Source of the DNA: RGIG8775 sp045660295 | GTDB taxonomy: Bacteria; Bacillota; Clostridia; Oscillospirales; CAG-272 | Assembly: GCA_045660295.1 (NCBI GenBank) | Contig: JAZRDN010000042.1 | Location: 1 to 20,803, forward strand | Length of the DNA stretch: 20,803 nucleotides | Direction of reading: 5' to 3' | Shown here: one piece after another, positions 1-7,675 of the stretch | How positions within the stretch are numbered: position 1 is the first letter of the stretch | Layout: each line of letters starts with the position of its first letter | The notes under the pieces: model-generated | Databases searched by the model: none | What the model was told of the DNA's origin: nothing | Seen by the model: the letters and a program-made list of their open reading frames with translations, nothing else | Position numbers and translations under genes: made by a program

Positions 1-1
1 C

Positions 2-2149
2 TTCGGTTCGGTAGACGGTGACGAAGCCGCTGCTTACCGTTACACCGAGGCGAGAATGTCGAGAATAGCCGCAGAGCTTATGGTGGATATCGAAAAGAAC
101 GTTGTCGATATGAAGAAAAACTTCGACAACACTCGCGACGAGCCCACCGTTCTTCCCTCGCGCTTCCCCAACCTCCTTGTAAACGGAGCTGTGGGTATCG
201 CCGTAGGTATGGCGACAAATATTCCCCCTCATAACCTTGGAGAGGTAATTGACGCCACTATCTTCCGCATGGACAACCCCGAATCGAGCATTGACGACCT
301 TATGGAAATAATCAAGGGTCCCGACTTCCCAACCTCCGCGATAGTCTACGGAACGCAGGGAATAAAGGACGCTTACCGCACAGGTCAGGGACGTATCATC
401 GTCCGCGCCCGCGCTCATATCGAGGAAGACAAGCACAGAATTATCGTCACCGAGATTCCTTACATGGTAAACAAGAGCCTTCTCGTCGAGTCTATCGCTA
501 ATCTTCACAAGGAAAAGAGAATAGACGGCATCACCGACCTTCGCGACGAGTCGGGACGAGACGGTATGAAGATAGTTATCGAGTACCGCCGCGACGCGAA
601 TGGAGAAATAATACTTAACCAGCTTTATAAGTATTCTCAGCTTCAGGACACCTGCTCGGTAAATATGCTTGCCATTGTCAATAATGAGCCCAAGGTGCTT
701 CCGCTTGACAGAATACTTGACCTCTATATCGCGCACCAGAAGGACGTTATCGTCAGAAGAACGCAGTTCGACCTTGACAAGGCGCTGGCGAGAATGCACA
801 TCTACGAGGGCTACAAGATTGCCATAGACAACATCGACGAAATAGTCGCTCTTATCAAGTCCTCAAGCTCTATTCCCGAGTCAAAGCAGAAGCTTATAAA
901 CCGCTTCGGACTCTCCGACGCGCAGGCTCAGGCAATAGTCGAAATGACACTTGGACGCCTTACGGGCATGGAAAGAGAAAAGATCGAGGAGGAGCTTGCG
1001 AGACTTGCAGAGCTTGTGGCTGACCTTCGCTCTATTCTCGGAGACCCCGAAAGAGTTAAGCAGATAATCAAGGACGAGATGCTTGAGATACGCCGCAAGT
1101 TTGCCGACGAGAGACGTACCGAGATCACCGAGGCTTACGGTGAGATAGATATCGAGGATCTTATCGAGAAGCACGAGTGCGTTATCACGCTTTCCCACGC
1201 GGGATACATCAAGCGCCAGCCCGCCGATACTTATTCCTCTCAGAACAGAGGCGGTAAGGGTATCATCGGCGCGACCACCAAGGAGGAGGACTATATCGAG
1301 CGAGTTATCGCGGTAAACAGCCACTCAGACCTGTTGATGTTCACCAATATGGGTAAGGTCTACACCAAGCGCGCGTTCAGGATCCCCGAGGCGTCGAGAA
1401 CGAGCAAGGGTACTAACCTTGTAAATATCATAGAGGGACTTACCAAGGAAGAAAAGATTACCGCGCTTATCTCGGTGGACGAGTATCCCGAGAATGAGTT
1501 CCTTACCATGATAACCAAGAAGGGTATAGTCAAAAAGACAGTATTGTCTGATTTTGAGGTACACCGTAAGGGCGGTAAAATTGCCATTAATCTCGACGAG
1601 GGCGACGAGCTCCTGTTCGTTATCAAGACCGACGGCGAGAGCAATATTCTTATCGCTACCGAGAACGGTATGTCGGTTAAATATGCCGAGGCTACCGTAC
1701 GCTCCATGGGCAGAAGCGCCCGCGGCGTAAAGGGTATCAGCCTTAAGGGCGACGACGTGGTTAAGGGCGCAGTTAAGGTTGAGGAAGGCAAAAAGCTGGT
1801 TACCATCACCGAAAACGGCTACGGAAAGCTGACCGAGTTCGACGATTTCCGTGAAATGAAGAGCCGCGGAGGTATGGGAGTAACCTGCCATAAGATAGGC
1901 GAAAAGACAGGTAAGCTCGCTGGTATCGAAGCGGTCGAGCTTGAAGATGACCTTATGCTTATCACAGTAGACGGCACTATTATCCGTATCCGCATAGAGG
2001 ATATTCCCACATATTCGAGAACCGCAGGCGGCGTAATCATTATGCGCGGCGGCAAGGTTGTCAACTTTACCACCGTTAAGAAGTCCGAGGAAAAGGAAGA
2101 TTACGAATCAGAGGATTCTGAAGAAACTGAGGATACTTCGAAAGAATAA
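2..2149 (+). CDS. gyrA: DNA gyrase subunit A, 3' part (5' end off the window)
   Basis: GyrA is the DNA-breaking subunit of gyrase, which introduces negative supercoils in an A2B2 complex with GyrB. The reading frame is open from base 2, so about 715 C-terminal residues are seen and the start lies outside. The fragment opens with the active-site region AAAYRYTEAR; the tyrosine codon at 41-43 is the expected DNA-linking residue. The breakage-reunion domain and coiled coil follow. The C-terminal beta-pinwheel carries QNRGGKG at 1241-1261, a close match to the GyrA box Q(R/K)RGG(R/K)G, which favours gyrase over topoisomerase IV ParC. The second box position is Asn instead of Arg/Lys. The protein ends in a strongly acidic Glu/Asp/Ser tail of about 23 residues. 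No terminator directly follows; repeat module E begins about 50 bp after the stop. Confidence 0.96.
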   Translation, partial: FGSVDGDEAAAYRYTEARMSRIAAELMVDIEKNVVDMKKNFDNTRDEPTVLPSRFPNLLVNGAVGIAVGMATNIPPHNLGEVIDATIFRMDNPESSIDDLMEIIKGPDFPTSAIVYGTQGIKDAYRTGQGRIIVRARAHIEEDKHRIIVTEIPYMVNKSLLVESIANLHKEKRIDGITDLRDESGRDGMKIVIEYRRDANGEIILNQLYKYSQLQDTCSVNMLAIVNNEPKVLPLDRILDLYIAHQKDVIVRRTQFDLDKALARMHIYEGYKIAIDNIDEIVALIKSSSSIPESKQKLINRFGLSDAQAQAIVEMTLGRLTGMEREKIEEELARLAELVADLRSILGDPERVKQIIKDEMLEIRRKFADERRTEITEAYGEIDIEDLIEKHECVITLSHAGYIKRQPADTYSSQNRGGKGIIGATTKEEDYIERVIAVNSHSDLLMFTNMGKVYTKRAFRIPEASRTSKGTNLVNIIEGLTKEEKITALISVDEYPENEFLTMITKKGIVKKTVLSDFEVHRKGGKIAINLDEGDELLFVIKTDGESNILIATENGMSVKYAEATVRSMGRSARGVKGISLKGDDVVKGAVKVEEGKKLVTITENGYGKLTEFDDFREMKSRGGMGVTCHKIGEKTGKLAGIEAVELEDDLMLITVDGTIIRIRIEDIPTYSRTAGGVIIMRGGKVVNFTTVKKSEEKEDYESEDSEETEDTSKE

Positions 2150-2202
2150 CATGGTAAAATGATATCTGATATTTTATGATTTGATAATTTATCGTTTTCT
2201 TT

Positions 2203-2276
2203 ATGTCCTTTCTTTGCTCGTGCAAAGAAAGAACGAAAGAAAGCACGTTGGGAGGGCGTTTGCGAGCGCCCTCCCA
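2203..2276 (-). repeat. Repeat module E, copy 1 (two hairpins)
   Basis: Read on the minus strand this matches 17044-17122: a GC-rich hairpin, then a TTTCTTT-rich link, then a second hairpin. Hairpin 1 has arms GGGAGGGCG (2250-2258) and CGCCCTCCC (2267-2275). Hairpin 2 has perfect 10-bp arms CTTTCTTTGC (2208-2217) and GCAAAGAAAG (2222-2231) around TCGT. Both stems differ in sequence from copy 2 but still pair perfectly. It lies 3' of gyrA. Confidence 0.7.
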
Positions 2277-2440
2277 TAGCCGTAAGAGAATCGAACCCAC
2301 AAGCCCTGCGACGATAAATTTTAGTATCTTTCGTCGCGCTTAGTCTTGTGGAGTTGGTACTCCACTGCGACTAATCACGCCAAAATCTATCAAAAATTTA
2401 TTCGTCCAAAACCTTATGTGTTCGACTCCCTTACGGCTAT
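2276..2440. repeat. Inverted-repeat element (28-bp arms) between gyrA and the hydrolase
   Basis: Arms at 2276-2303 and 2413-2440 are inverted copies matching at 24 of 28 positions; both include ATAGCCGTAAG. Between them is a nested stem GCGACGA (2308-2314) with TCGTCGC (2331-2337), and a perfect 7-bp hairpin GTGGAGT/ACTCCAC at 2347-2364. There is no coding potential. The size and terminal inverted repeats resemble a non-autonomous MITE-like element or a structured RNA. The arms contain a GTTCGANTC string like a tRNA T-loop, but no tRNA folds here. Confidence 0.55.
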
Positions 2441-2442
2441 CA

Positions 2443-2480
2443 CCATACGCCCTCGCAGGGGCGTAGCCTCACGGCGGTAT
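2443..2480. repeat. Nested hairpin
   Basis: CATAC and GTATG close an inner hairpin with arms ACGCCC and GGGCGT around a short loop. It sits directly after the 2276-2440 inverted-repeat element and before the D remnant. Function unknown. Confidence 0.45.
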
Positions 2481-2489
2481 GCGAGCAAA

Positions 2490-2539
2490 TACAAATGTTG
2501 TGGGTTCAAGCTGTACTTTTACAAATAAAAAGCCCATAA
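2490..2539 (-). repeat. Repeat module D, degenerate partial copy
   Basis: Read on the minus strand it matches the first ~50 bp of the D modules at 8595 and 16954, sharing TTCAAGCTGTA (in plus orientation) and the AAAGCCCA segment that joins the left end of repeat A. It keeps the same D-A junction as the other two loci but is diverged, with small indels. Confidence 0.5.
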
Positions 2540-2750
2540 AACTAAACTTTGTGGAGCGATTTGGGAAGGGTCCCAAACGCTTGCGGGAGCTATTCTCCTG
2601 TCAGCGTACTGAACCTTCCAAGCAGTCACCACAAATCGCCGATAGAGGCACAAACAAGAACAAACACTTACCCTGCGCCAAAAGTTTTTGCCCCGCTTTT
2701 TTCAAAAAGCGGGAAAAAACCGATTCAAAACTAACTAACCAACTAACTAA
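2540..2750 (+). repeat. Family A intergenic repeat, copy A1
   Basis: About 200 bp. Left end AACTAAACTTTGTGGAGCG, a TTGGGA/TCCCAA hairpin, the CGGGAGCTATTCTCC segment (subtype I), a conserved GAGGCACAAAC core, then CGCCAAAAGTTTTT and a 3' hairpin with arms CCCGC/GCGGG flanking a T-run/A-run stem. The right end runs into a tract of AACTAACT-type repeats. It lies between gyrA and the hydrolase, in the same orientation as both. The hydrolase ATG starts 8 bp after it with no visible Shine-Dalgarno sequence. Confidence 0.85.
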
Positions 2751-2758
2751 TAACTATC

Positions 2759-3709
2759 ATGCCAATAAATTACACATTATACAGAAACAATTTTTTGTCT
2801 ACGGACGGAAACACAAGAATATCATATTATATATGTATGCCCAACCACCGAAAGCCGAGGAGCGTGGTGCAGATAGTCCACGGAATGTGCGACTGCTTCG
2901 CGCGCTACGGCGAGCTTGCCGAGTATCTGACCGCCCACGGCTACGTTGTCTGTGGTCATGACCACGTCGGACATGGCGAGAGCCTTGGCGAGGACGGCGC
3001 GAGGGGCTATTTCGCCCACCGAGACGGGGACAGGCTGCTGGTCGAGGATACTAAAAAGCTAACCGCCATTATCCGCGAGAATATCGAGGGTCTGTCAGTC
3101 ATTATGATAGGTTTTGGAATGGGCTCTTTCGTCGCGCGCAGAGTTATGGCGGAGAACGGCGAGCAAATAAAAACCCCCGACGCGTATGTCCTTGTGGGAA
3201 CGTCGGGAAGCGATAAGCGAATAAAAAAATTGAAGGGTAAGGCAAAACGCACCGCCTTGTTTAAGGGCGAGAAATACCGCAGTAAAGCGTTGCTTAAGGC
3301 GATGCTCAAGCCCTGCGTAAAGGGATTCGGCAAAGGCGAGCATCAAAACGCTTGGATCACAAGCGATAAGGAGCGTGCCGCGAGACGTTTTGTCGATAGC
3401 GGATGTAACTTTATTTTCACGCTCCGCGGATTTTACGACCTGTTTTCTCTGGTTGAAAGCACGTTGGGAAAAAGGTGGGCGGAGAATGTAAAAAAAGATA
3501 CTCCTATACTTTTGATGTCTGGAGACTCCGACCCTGTCGGAGATTGCGGCAACGGGGTTTGTGAGGTTTATAACAGCCTCATATCGCTTGACTGCACAGA
3601 TGTAAAAATGATACTGTTCAAAAACGCACGCCATGAAATAATAAACGAGGCCTGCCGTAACGAGGTCTACTCCTCGCTGGTCGCATGGCTCAGAGAGGTT
3701 AATTTGTAA
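2759..3709 (+). CDS. Alpha/beta hydrolase (serine aminopeptidase S33 / monoacylglycerol lipase-like), nucleophile missing
   Basis: The 316-residue protein has the fold signatures of the S33/lysophospholipase-like family: an oxyanion-side HG motif (VQIVHGMCD, H41-G42), then GHDHVGHGES (66-75), the acid motif LMSGDSDP and a C-terminal NARHEI histidine. Family members of this length act on acyl-ester or small lipid substrates in the cytoplasm. The nucleophile elbow, normally GHSMGS, reads GFGMGS at residues 118-123 (codons GGT TTT GGA ATG GGC TCT), so glycine replaces the catalytic serine while Asp and His are kept. Hydrolysis by the usual mechanism is therefore doubtful. The frame is intact and no frameshift is seen. 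ATG 2759 gives the usual family N-terminus; an in-frame stop lies just upstream. No Shine-Dalgarno is visible because repeat A1 ends at the start. A hairpin terminator follows. Confidence 0.85.
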   Translation: MPINYTLYRNNFLSTDGNTRISYYICMPNHRKPRSVVQIVHGMCDCFARYGELAEYLTAHGYVVCGHDHVGHGESLGEDGARGYFAHRDGDRLLVEDTKKLTAIIRENIEGLSVIMIGFGMGSFVARRVMAENGEQIKTPDAYVLVGTSGSDKRIKKLKGKAKRTALFKGEKYRSKALLKAMLKPCVKGFGKGEHQNAWITSDKERAARRFVDSGCNFIFTLRGFYDLFSLVESTLGKRWAENVKKDTPILLMSGDSDPVGDCGNGVCEVYNSLISLDCTDVKMILFKNARHEIINEACRNEVYSSLVAWLREVNL

Positions 3710-3728
3710 GCTCAAATAATAAAAAACA

Positions 3729-3754
3729 GGCGCTCGCATTTAGCGAGCGCCTTT
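3729..3754. terminator. Bidirectional hairpin terminator after the hydrolase gene
   Basis: Perfect 9-bp arms GGCGCTCGC (3729-3737) and GCGAGCGCC (3743-3751) around ATTTA. On the plus strand it is followed by TTT. On the minus strand the hairpin is followed by TG and six T, so it can also stop transcripts coming from cca through repeat A2. It lies 20 bp after the hydrolase stop. Confidence 0.8.
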
Positions 3755-3775
3755 CCTGTTGTTTAACAGTTCAAA

Positions 3776-3968
3776 TCTAACTTTGTGGAGCGTTAGGGGA
3801 AGGGGTCCCCGACGCTCGCGGGAGCAAATCTCCCGTCAGCGTACTAAACGCCCCAAGCAGTTGTCGCCAACTGTGGTCAGAGGCACAAACCAAAATAAAA
3901 CATTTACCACGCTCCAAAAGTTTTTCGGTTCCTTTTTGTAAAAAGGAACAAAAACGAAACAAAAACTA
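3776..3968 (+). repeat. Family A intergenic repeat, copy A2
   Basis: Same layout as A1: CTAACTTTGTGGAGCG left end, GGGGA/TCCCC hairpin, a perfect CGGGAG-CAAAT-CTCCCG hairpin (subtype I), AGAGGCACAAACC core, CCAAAAGTTTTTCGG, and a 3' hairpin with arms GTTCC/GGAAC. It lies between the convergent hydrolase and cca genes. Its right end ACTAAT supplies the TAG stop codon of cca (3968-3966). Confidence 0.85.
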
Positions 3969-5135
3969 ATTTTTAATCATAGCCATAAGAGAATCTTTGG
4001 TGTTCAGCTCGGGGTTGTCGAGAACTGCGTCAAGGAGCTTGTCAAGGGTGTTGCCTACATCTTTGCCGCTGATTCCCAATTTGCCTAGGTCACGACCGTC
4101 AACGGCAAGCTGCCGAATGTAAAGACAGTCGCCGTTGGCGCGGATAGCTTCTACACGTTCGAAAACACCGCGCACGTCCTCTCCCAGGGCGCTTTTTATT
4201 TTTAAGAGATGCTCGGTGTCATCGCCGCAGACCGACATGAGCCTACGAAGCTTGCCGTCACTTGACGCGTCAAGCGGAGCTTCAGCCAAACGCGCTAACT
4301 TTTTTATTCTCGCGCTGACGGCGTTTGACAGCTTGAGCGTGGTTGTATATTTTTCTGTGTTTTCTTGACCTGAAAGACAAAATGCCATGCGACACGCAAA
4401 GTCGTTCGGCAGAGCATCAATCTTTGAAAACCTTGTTGGGTCAAGGGATATCATCGGTGCAATGATTTCAAAAATTTTTGCGTTGTACATGCATAAAAGT
4501 GCCTTTTCGACTCCTTCGCCTAACAGTATTCCTTCAAGCTCAACGCTCTTGCGCTCGGCTGATATGTTGGCAAGCCCGTGACGGCACTTTTCTGCCGCCG
4601 CAAGGGTTTCTTCCTCTATTTCAAAGCCTAACTTTGAGGAAAATCTGAACGCGCGCATTATTCTCAGCGCGTCCTCGGTGAAACGGCGTTCGGGCTCGCC
4701 TACCGCCCGTATTATTCGGCGCTCAAGGTCGTCCTTTCCGCCAAAAAGGTCGACAAGCCCGCGCTTGTCGTTGTACGCCATTGCGTTTACCGTGAAGTCT
4801 CGGCGAGCAAGGTCGTCCTCTATGTTTCGGGTAAAGCTGACGCCGCTTGGGTGTCGGCTGTCCTTGTAGTCGCCGTCTACCCGATAGGTGGTTATCTCAA
4901 TCGGGTGTTGGTCGATGACAACGGTTACAGTTCCGTGCTTGAGACCTGTCTTTATTACATGCATGTCGGAGAATATCTCCGCGGTTTCTTCGGGAAGCGC
5001 AGAGGTGGTAATGTCATAGTCGTGGCTCTCTCTGCCAATCATCATGTCTCTTAACGCGCCGCCGACTATAAAAGCCTCGTGCCCCGCTTCCTCTATTCTG
5101 TTTAGTATCTTTCTTACATATTCAGGATATTTCAT
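3966..5135 (-). CDS. cca: CCA tRNA nucleotidyltransferase (class II)
   Basis: This enzyme adds or repairs the 3' CCA end of tRNAs from CTP and ATP without a nucleic-acid template. The 389-residue protein has the class II signatures in order: GGALRD (25-30), the metal-binding DYDI (39-42), RRDFTVNAMA (motif B, 111-120) and EDALRIMRAFRF (motif D, 154-165), which selects the incoming nucleotide by amino-acid contacts. A helical tRNA-binding half follows. No HD domain is seen. ATG 5135 gives a normal family N-terminus; only a weak upstream sequence, with no clear Shine-Dalgarno, separates it from the right end of repeat A3. The final codon and TAG stop lie in the end of repeat A2. It follows mnmE in the same direction across repeats B1 and A3. 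Confidence 0.95.
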   Translation of the reverse strand: MKYPEYVRKILNRIEEAGHEAFIVGGALRDMMIGRESHDYDITTSALPEETAEIFSDMHVIKTGLKHGTVTVVIDQHPIEITTYRVDGDYKDSRHPSGVSFTRNIEDDLARRDFTVNAMAYNDKRGLVDLFGGKDDLERRIIRAVGEPERRFTEDALRIMRAFRFSSKLGFEIEEETLAAAEKCRHGLANISAERKSVELEGILLGEGVEKALLCMYNAKIFEIIAPMISLDPTRFSKIDALPNDFACRMAFCLSGQENTEKYTTTLKLSNAVSARIKKLARLAEAPLDASSDGKLRRLMSVCGDDTEHLLKIKSALGEDVRGVFERVEAIRANGDCLYIRQLAVDGRDLGKLGISGKDVGNTLDKLLDAVLDNPELNTKDSLMAMIKN

Positions 5136-5140
5136 AATTA

Positions 5141-5348
5141 TAGTTAGTTTGTGTTTGGTAAGGGGTGACGGGTCGCTTTTTTGTAAAAAAGCTCCGCAAA
5201 AAACTTTTCTTCAAGGGGTTATTGGTTTGGGTCTGTGCCATTGTCTTTTGTTTGCGCTAACTGCTCGGGGCGTTTAGTACGTAGCCGTAACAATAGCTCC
5301 CGCAAGCGTTGGGGACCCCTTCCCCAAACGCTCTACAAAGTTAGTTTT
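5141..5348 (-). repeat. Family A intergenic repeat, copy A3
   Basis: On the minus strand: CTAACTTTGTAGAGCG left end, GGGGA/TCCCC hairpin, GCTATTGTTACGGCTACG segment (subtype II), diverged core, and a 3' hairpin with inner stem GCTTTTTT/AAAAAAGC and an imperfect outer stem. It lies between mnmE and cca, in their direction. The right end AACTAACTATAATT abuts the cca start codon. Confidence 0.82.
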
Positions 5349-5356
5349 GAGTCGCT

Positions 5357-5444
5357 AAAAATGCACCTAAGGCAAAGGAGTGTGCGTTTAGCACACGACT
5401 GATGGCAACGACGGCTATGTTCGCACAAGCTCGGAACGCTGACC
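5357..5444 (+). repeat. Repeat module B, copy 1
   Basis: About 90 bp, starting AAATGCACCTAAGGCAAAGG and ending CGGAACGCTGACC. It contains a perfect hairpin GTGTGC (5380-5385) / GCACAC (5391-5396). It matches copies at 12674 (+) and 12451 (-). It adjoins the left end of repeat A3. Confidence 0.75.
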
Positions 5445-5445
5445 T

Positions 5446-5472
5446 ATAGGGCTGCGGCGCCTTCGCCGCCTA
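5446..5472 (-). other. Hairpin at the end of mnmE
   Basis: On the minus strand just after the mnmE stop: ATAGG pairs with CCTAT, and GCGGCG with CGCCGC around AAGG. There is no T-run, so it is not a standard intrinsic terminator; it may stabilise the 3' end of the message. Confidence 0.4.
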
Positions 5473-6861
5473 TTTGCCTACACAGAAGTGGGCGAAGATT
5501 TCGGAAACTATGTCGTCGGAGACCTGCCTGCCGTCAAGCTCGGAAAGCGAAGCCATGGCGGTCTCTACCTCGAACGAGGCGGCGTCTATTTCTTCCTCGC
5601 CGCAAAGAATGTTTATTGCCTCGGTCAGATGGGATATGGTTTTTGTGAACGCGGCGTGCTGGCGCGCGCCGAATACTATCGCGTCATGCTCAAGGTCAAG
5701 CGCCTTGTCCAAAAATCTGTTCTCAGCCGCCTCGGCAAGTGTAGCAATTCCGTCCTCTGTTTGGGTTGATATCTCGATTACTTCGCCGAACACATCGGCA
5801 ATTCTGTCAATATCAGCTTTGTGCTCAAGCTCTGACTTGTTGACTACCGCTACCACGCGGTCTTTTTTGCTTTCAAGATAGGAGATAAGCTCCCCGTCCT
5901 CGTCCGTCAGCGGTGAGGACACGTCGAATACCGCCAAAATAAGCTCGGCTTCGTCTATTTTCGCATAGGCGCGCTCAATGCCTATCTGCTCGACTCTGTC
6001 GCCCGACGGGCGAAGCCCCGCCGTGTCGCAAAGCCTCAAAGTCACGCCGCCAAGCGAGGCGGTCTCCTCGAGAATGTCGCGCGTCGTGCCCTCAAGCTCG
6101 GTCACTATTGCCGCGTCGCGCCCGACTATGCGGTTGTACAGCGAGCTTTTTCCTACGTTGGGTCTGCCGCAGATAACTGTTTTTATGCCCTCGGCTATGG
6201 CTCGTCCGCTTTTGTAGGTGGCGGCTGTTTTTCTGACGTCGGCGAGAATTGTCTCCAGCTTTTCTCGCATTTCGTCTGCCGAAAGGTCGGCAAGCTCCTC
6301 GTCGGGGTAGTCTATCTTGGCGTAGAGCGAGGCGAGGATCGCACGGAGCTCGGCGTAAATTTGGTCGCACTTTTTGTCCAGATGACCCTCAAGCCCCGAG
6401 CGCGCCAGCTTAAGCTGGGAGTAGTTTTTCGCTTCGAGAAGGTTTGAAAGCGCCTCCGCCTCGGAGAGCCCCATTCGCCCGTTTACAAAGGCGCGGCGTG
6501 TAAATTCGCCCGCCTCGGCGTGGCGAGCGCCTGCCGAGAGGATTGCCGAGAGCACCGCCTCGGTGACGAGCAGACCGCCGTGACAGCTTATCTCCACGGT
6601 GTCCTCGCCCGTGAATGAGCGCGGAGCGCGGAAAAGCGTGGCGATTCCGTCGTCGATGGGCGCTTCGTCTTGGTTTTCGTTTTTGTATATCTTGCCGTAA
6701 GCCGCGCGGCTTGAGGGCAGGGCGGACAGCGCCTTGCCGCAGGCGGGTCGAAAGACCTTTTCGGCGATTTCAAGTGCCTCGCCGCCGCTTATTCTGATTA
6801 CCGCAATGCCGCCCTTGCCCCTTGGTGTGGAGACGGCGGCTATGGTGTCGTTGAGTTTCAT
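5470..6861 (-). CDS. mnmE: tRNA modification GTPase MnmE (TrmE)
   Basis: MnmE works with MnmG (not in this window) to place the 5-carboxymethylaminomethyl-type group on U34 of certain tRNAs, using a folate one-carbon donor. The 463-residue length is typical. An N-terminal folate-binding domain (STPRGKGGIAVIRISG, 11-26) is followed by a helical domain with an inserted G domain: P-loop GRPNVGKSS (232-240), EGTT (257-260), DTAG (279-282) and NKSE (341-344). The last is a variant of NKxD with Glu for Asp, which may affect guanine recognition. The C-terminus FCVGK carries the conserved cysteine (C460) of the CxGK motif. ATG 6861 has GGAG 7-8 bp upstream. The gene follows the unknown membrane protein by about 60 bp and is probably cotranscribed with it. 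Confidence 0.96.
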   Translation of the reverse strand: MKLNDTIAAVSTPRGKGGIAVIRISGGEALEIAEKVFRPACGKALSALPSSRAAYGKIYKNENQDEAPIDDGIATLFRAPRSFTGEDTVEISCHGGLLVTEAVLSAILSAGARHAEAGEFTRRAFVNGRMGLSEAEALSNLLEAKNYSQLKLARSGLEGHLDKKCDQIYAELRAILASLYAKIDYPDEELADLSADEMREKLETILADVRKTAATYKSGRAIAEGIKTVICGRPNVGKSSLYNRIVGRDAAIVTELEGTTRDILEETASLGGVTLRLCDTAGLRPSGDRVEQIGIERAYAKIDEAELILAVFDVSSPLTDEDGELISYLESKKDRVVAVVNKSELEHKADIDRIADVFGEVIEISTQTEDGIATLAEAAENRFLDKALDLEHDAIVFGARQHAAFTKTISHLTEAINILCGEEEIDAASFEVETAMASLSELDGRQVSDDIVSEIFAHFCVGK

Positions 6862-6921
6862 TTTTTCTCCGATAGTTTTTGATGTGTTGTGATTTTTTGC
6901 GAATTAGTGCCTGTCCGCGGC

Positions 6922-7458
6922 TTAATTTTCTTCCGCGGTCTCGCCGTTTTCGTTGTTTCTCGCTATTGCTTCGTTCAAAATCGAAAGCAGCTTTTCGTCG
7001 GGGGCGATGCGAACGCGTATGCGGTCGGCGGTTACGTCGTAGGCGCTGTCAACGAACTCGAGGATGTACGAGCCGTCGCCGAAGACGTCGGGGCAGTAGC
7101 TGTAACGCTTTTTCGCGCGTTCGTCCTTGCCGCAGTCCTCCCATTTCGTGACCGACACGAGCTTGGAGAGCTCCATGCGGCAGACGGTGTAGCGCGTGCT
7201 TCGGGTTATCTCGTCAACGAAAAACTCAAAGCCCTCGCCAAGGTCGTCGATCCTGTACGCGTAGGCGCGGAGCAGAAAGCGCCCGATGAGCATTATCGAG
7301 GCGGTCAGCGCCGCGAGCGCCGCGAGCTGGAGCACGAAGCGGAAGGGAATGACCTTTACGCCTCCCGCGATGAAAAGTATAACGCCGCAGATGAACAGCC
7401 AGGTCGCAAGCCGCTTGGTTTTGTTGGTTTGTGGTGTCGGAATGATCTCGTATTTCAT
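6922..7458 (-). CDS. Unknown protein with two N-terminal membrane helices
   Basis: I do not recognise this family. The 178-residue protein has a short polar N-terminus, two hydrophobic helices (about 18-38 and 41-63), then a soluble domain of about 110 residues that probably lies in the cytoplasm and ends in a polar, acidic tail (NNENGETAEEN). The soluble part has alternating hydrophobic and charged stretches (FEFFVDEITRSTRY, SYILEFVDS) and two cysteines in a WEDCGKDERAKKRYSYCPD segment. ATG 7458 is supported by AGGAG 6-7 bp upstream. It lies between tcdA and mnmE on the same strand, after repeat A4. The spacing to mnmE suggests cotranscription, but no link to tRNA modification can be shown. 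Confidence 0.7.
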   Translation of the reverse strand: MKYEIIPTPQTNKTKRLATWLFICGVILFIAGGVKVIPFRFVLQLAALAALTASIMLIGRFLLRAYAYRIDDLGEGFEFFVDEITRSTRYTVCRMELSKLVSVTKWEDCGKDERAKKRYSYCPDVFGDGSYILEFVDSAYDVTADRIRVRIAPDEKLLSILNEAIARNNENGETAEEN

Positions 7459-7479
7459 ATTTCTCTCCTGTGTGGTTGT

Positions 7480-7675
7480 AATTAGTTTATGTATCGTTTT
7501 TTTTGTTCCTTTTTGAAAAAAGGAACCGAAAAACTTTTGGCGCGGGGAAGGATTGTTTTTTGGTTTGTGCCTCTATCGGCGATTTGTGCTGACTGCTTGG
7601 GGTGTTTAGTGCGCTGACGGAAGAATAGCTCCCGCAAGCGTTGGGGACCCCCTCCCCAAACGCTCCACTAAATTA
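7480..7675 (-). repeat. Family A intergenic repeat, copy A4
   Basis: On the minus strand: CTAATTTAGTGGAGCG left end, GGGGA/TCCCC hairpin, CGGGAGCTATTCTTCCG (subtype I), GATAGAGGCACAAACC core, CGCCAAAAGTTTTTCGG and a 3' hairpin with arms GGTTCC/GGAAC. It lies between tcdA and the unknown membrane gene. The stop codon of tcdA (7670-7668) and its last two residues lie inside its left end. Confidence 0.85.

Noticed and set aside
2..2149. ParC (topoisomerase IV subunit A) rather than GyrA
   Set aside because: The C-terminal domain keeps a near-complete GyrA box (QNRGGKG), which ParC usually lacks.
2276..2450. A tRNA gene, suggested by GTTCGANTC strings and a CACCA string near 2440-2446
   Set aside because: The T-stem bases beside the loop do not pair on either strand, and no D-arm, anticodon arm or matching acceptor 5' strand is present. 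The strings belong to an inverted repeat.
5135..5160. Leaderless cca transcript from the TATAAT next to its ATG
   Set aside because: TATAAT lies only one base before the ATG, so transcription would begin inside the coding sequence.
6889..7485. A 198-codon plus-strand frame over the unknown membrane gene, and other long antisense frames within real genes
   Set aside because: They have no recognisable domain, no ribosome site, and are explained by codon bias of the opposite-strand genes.
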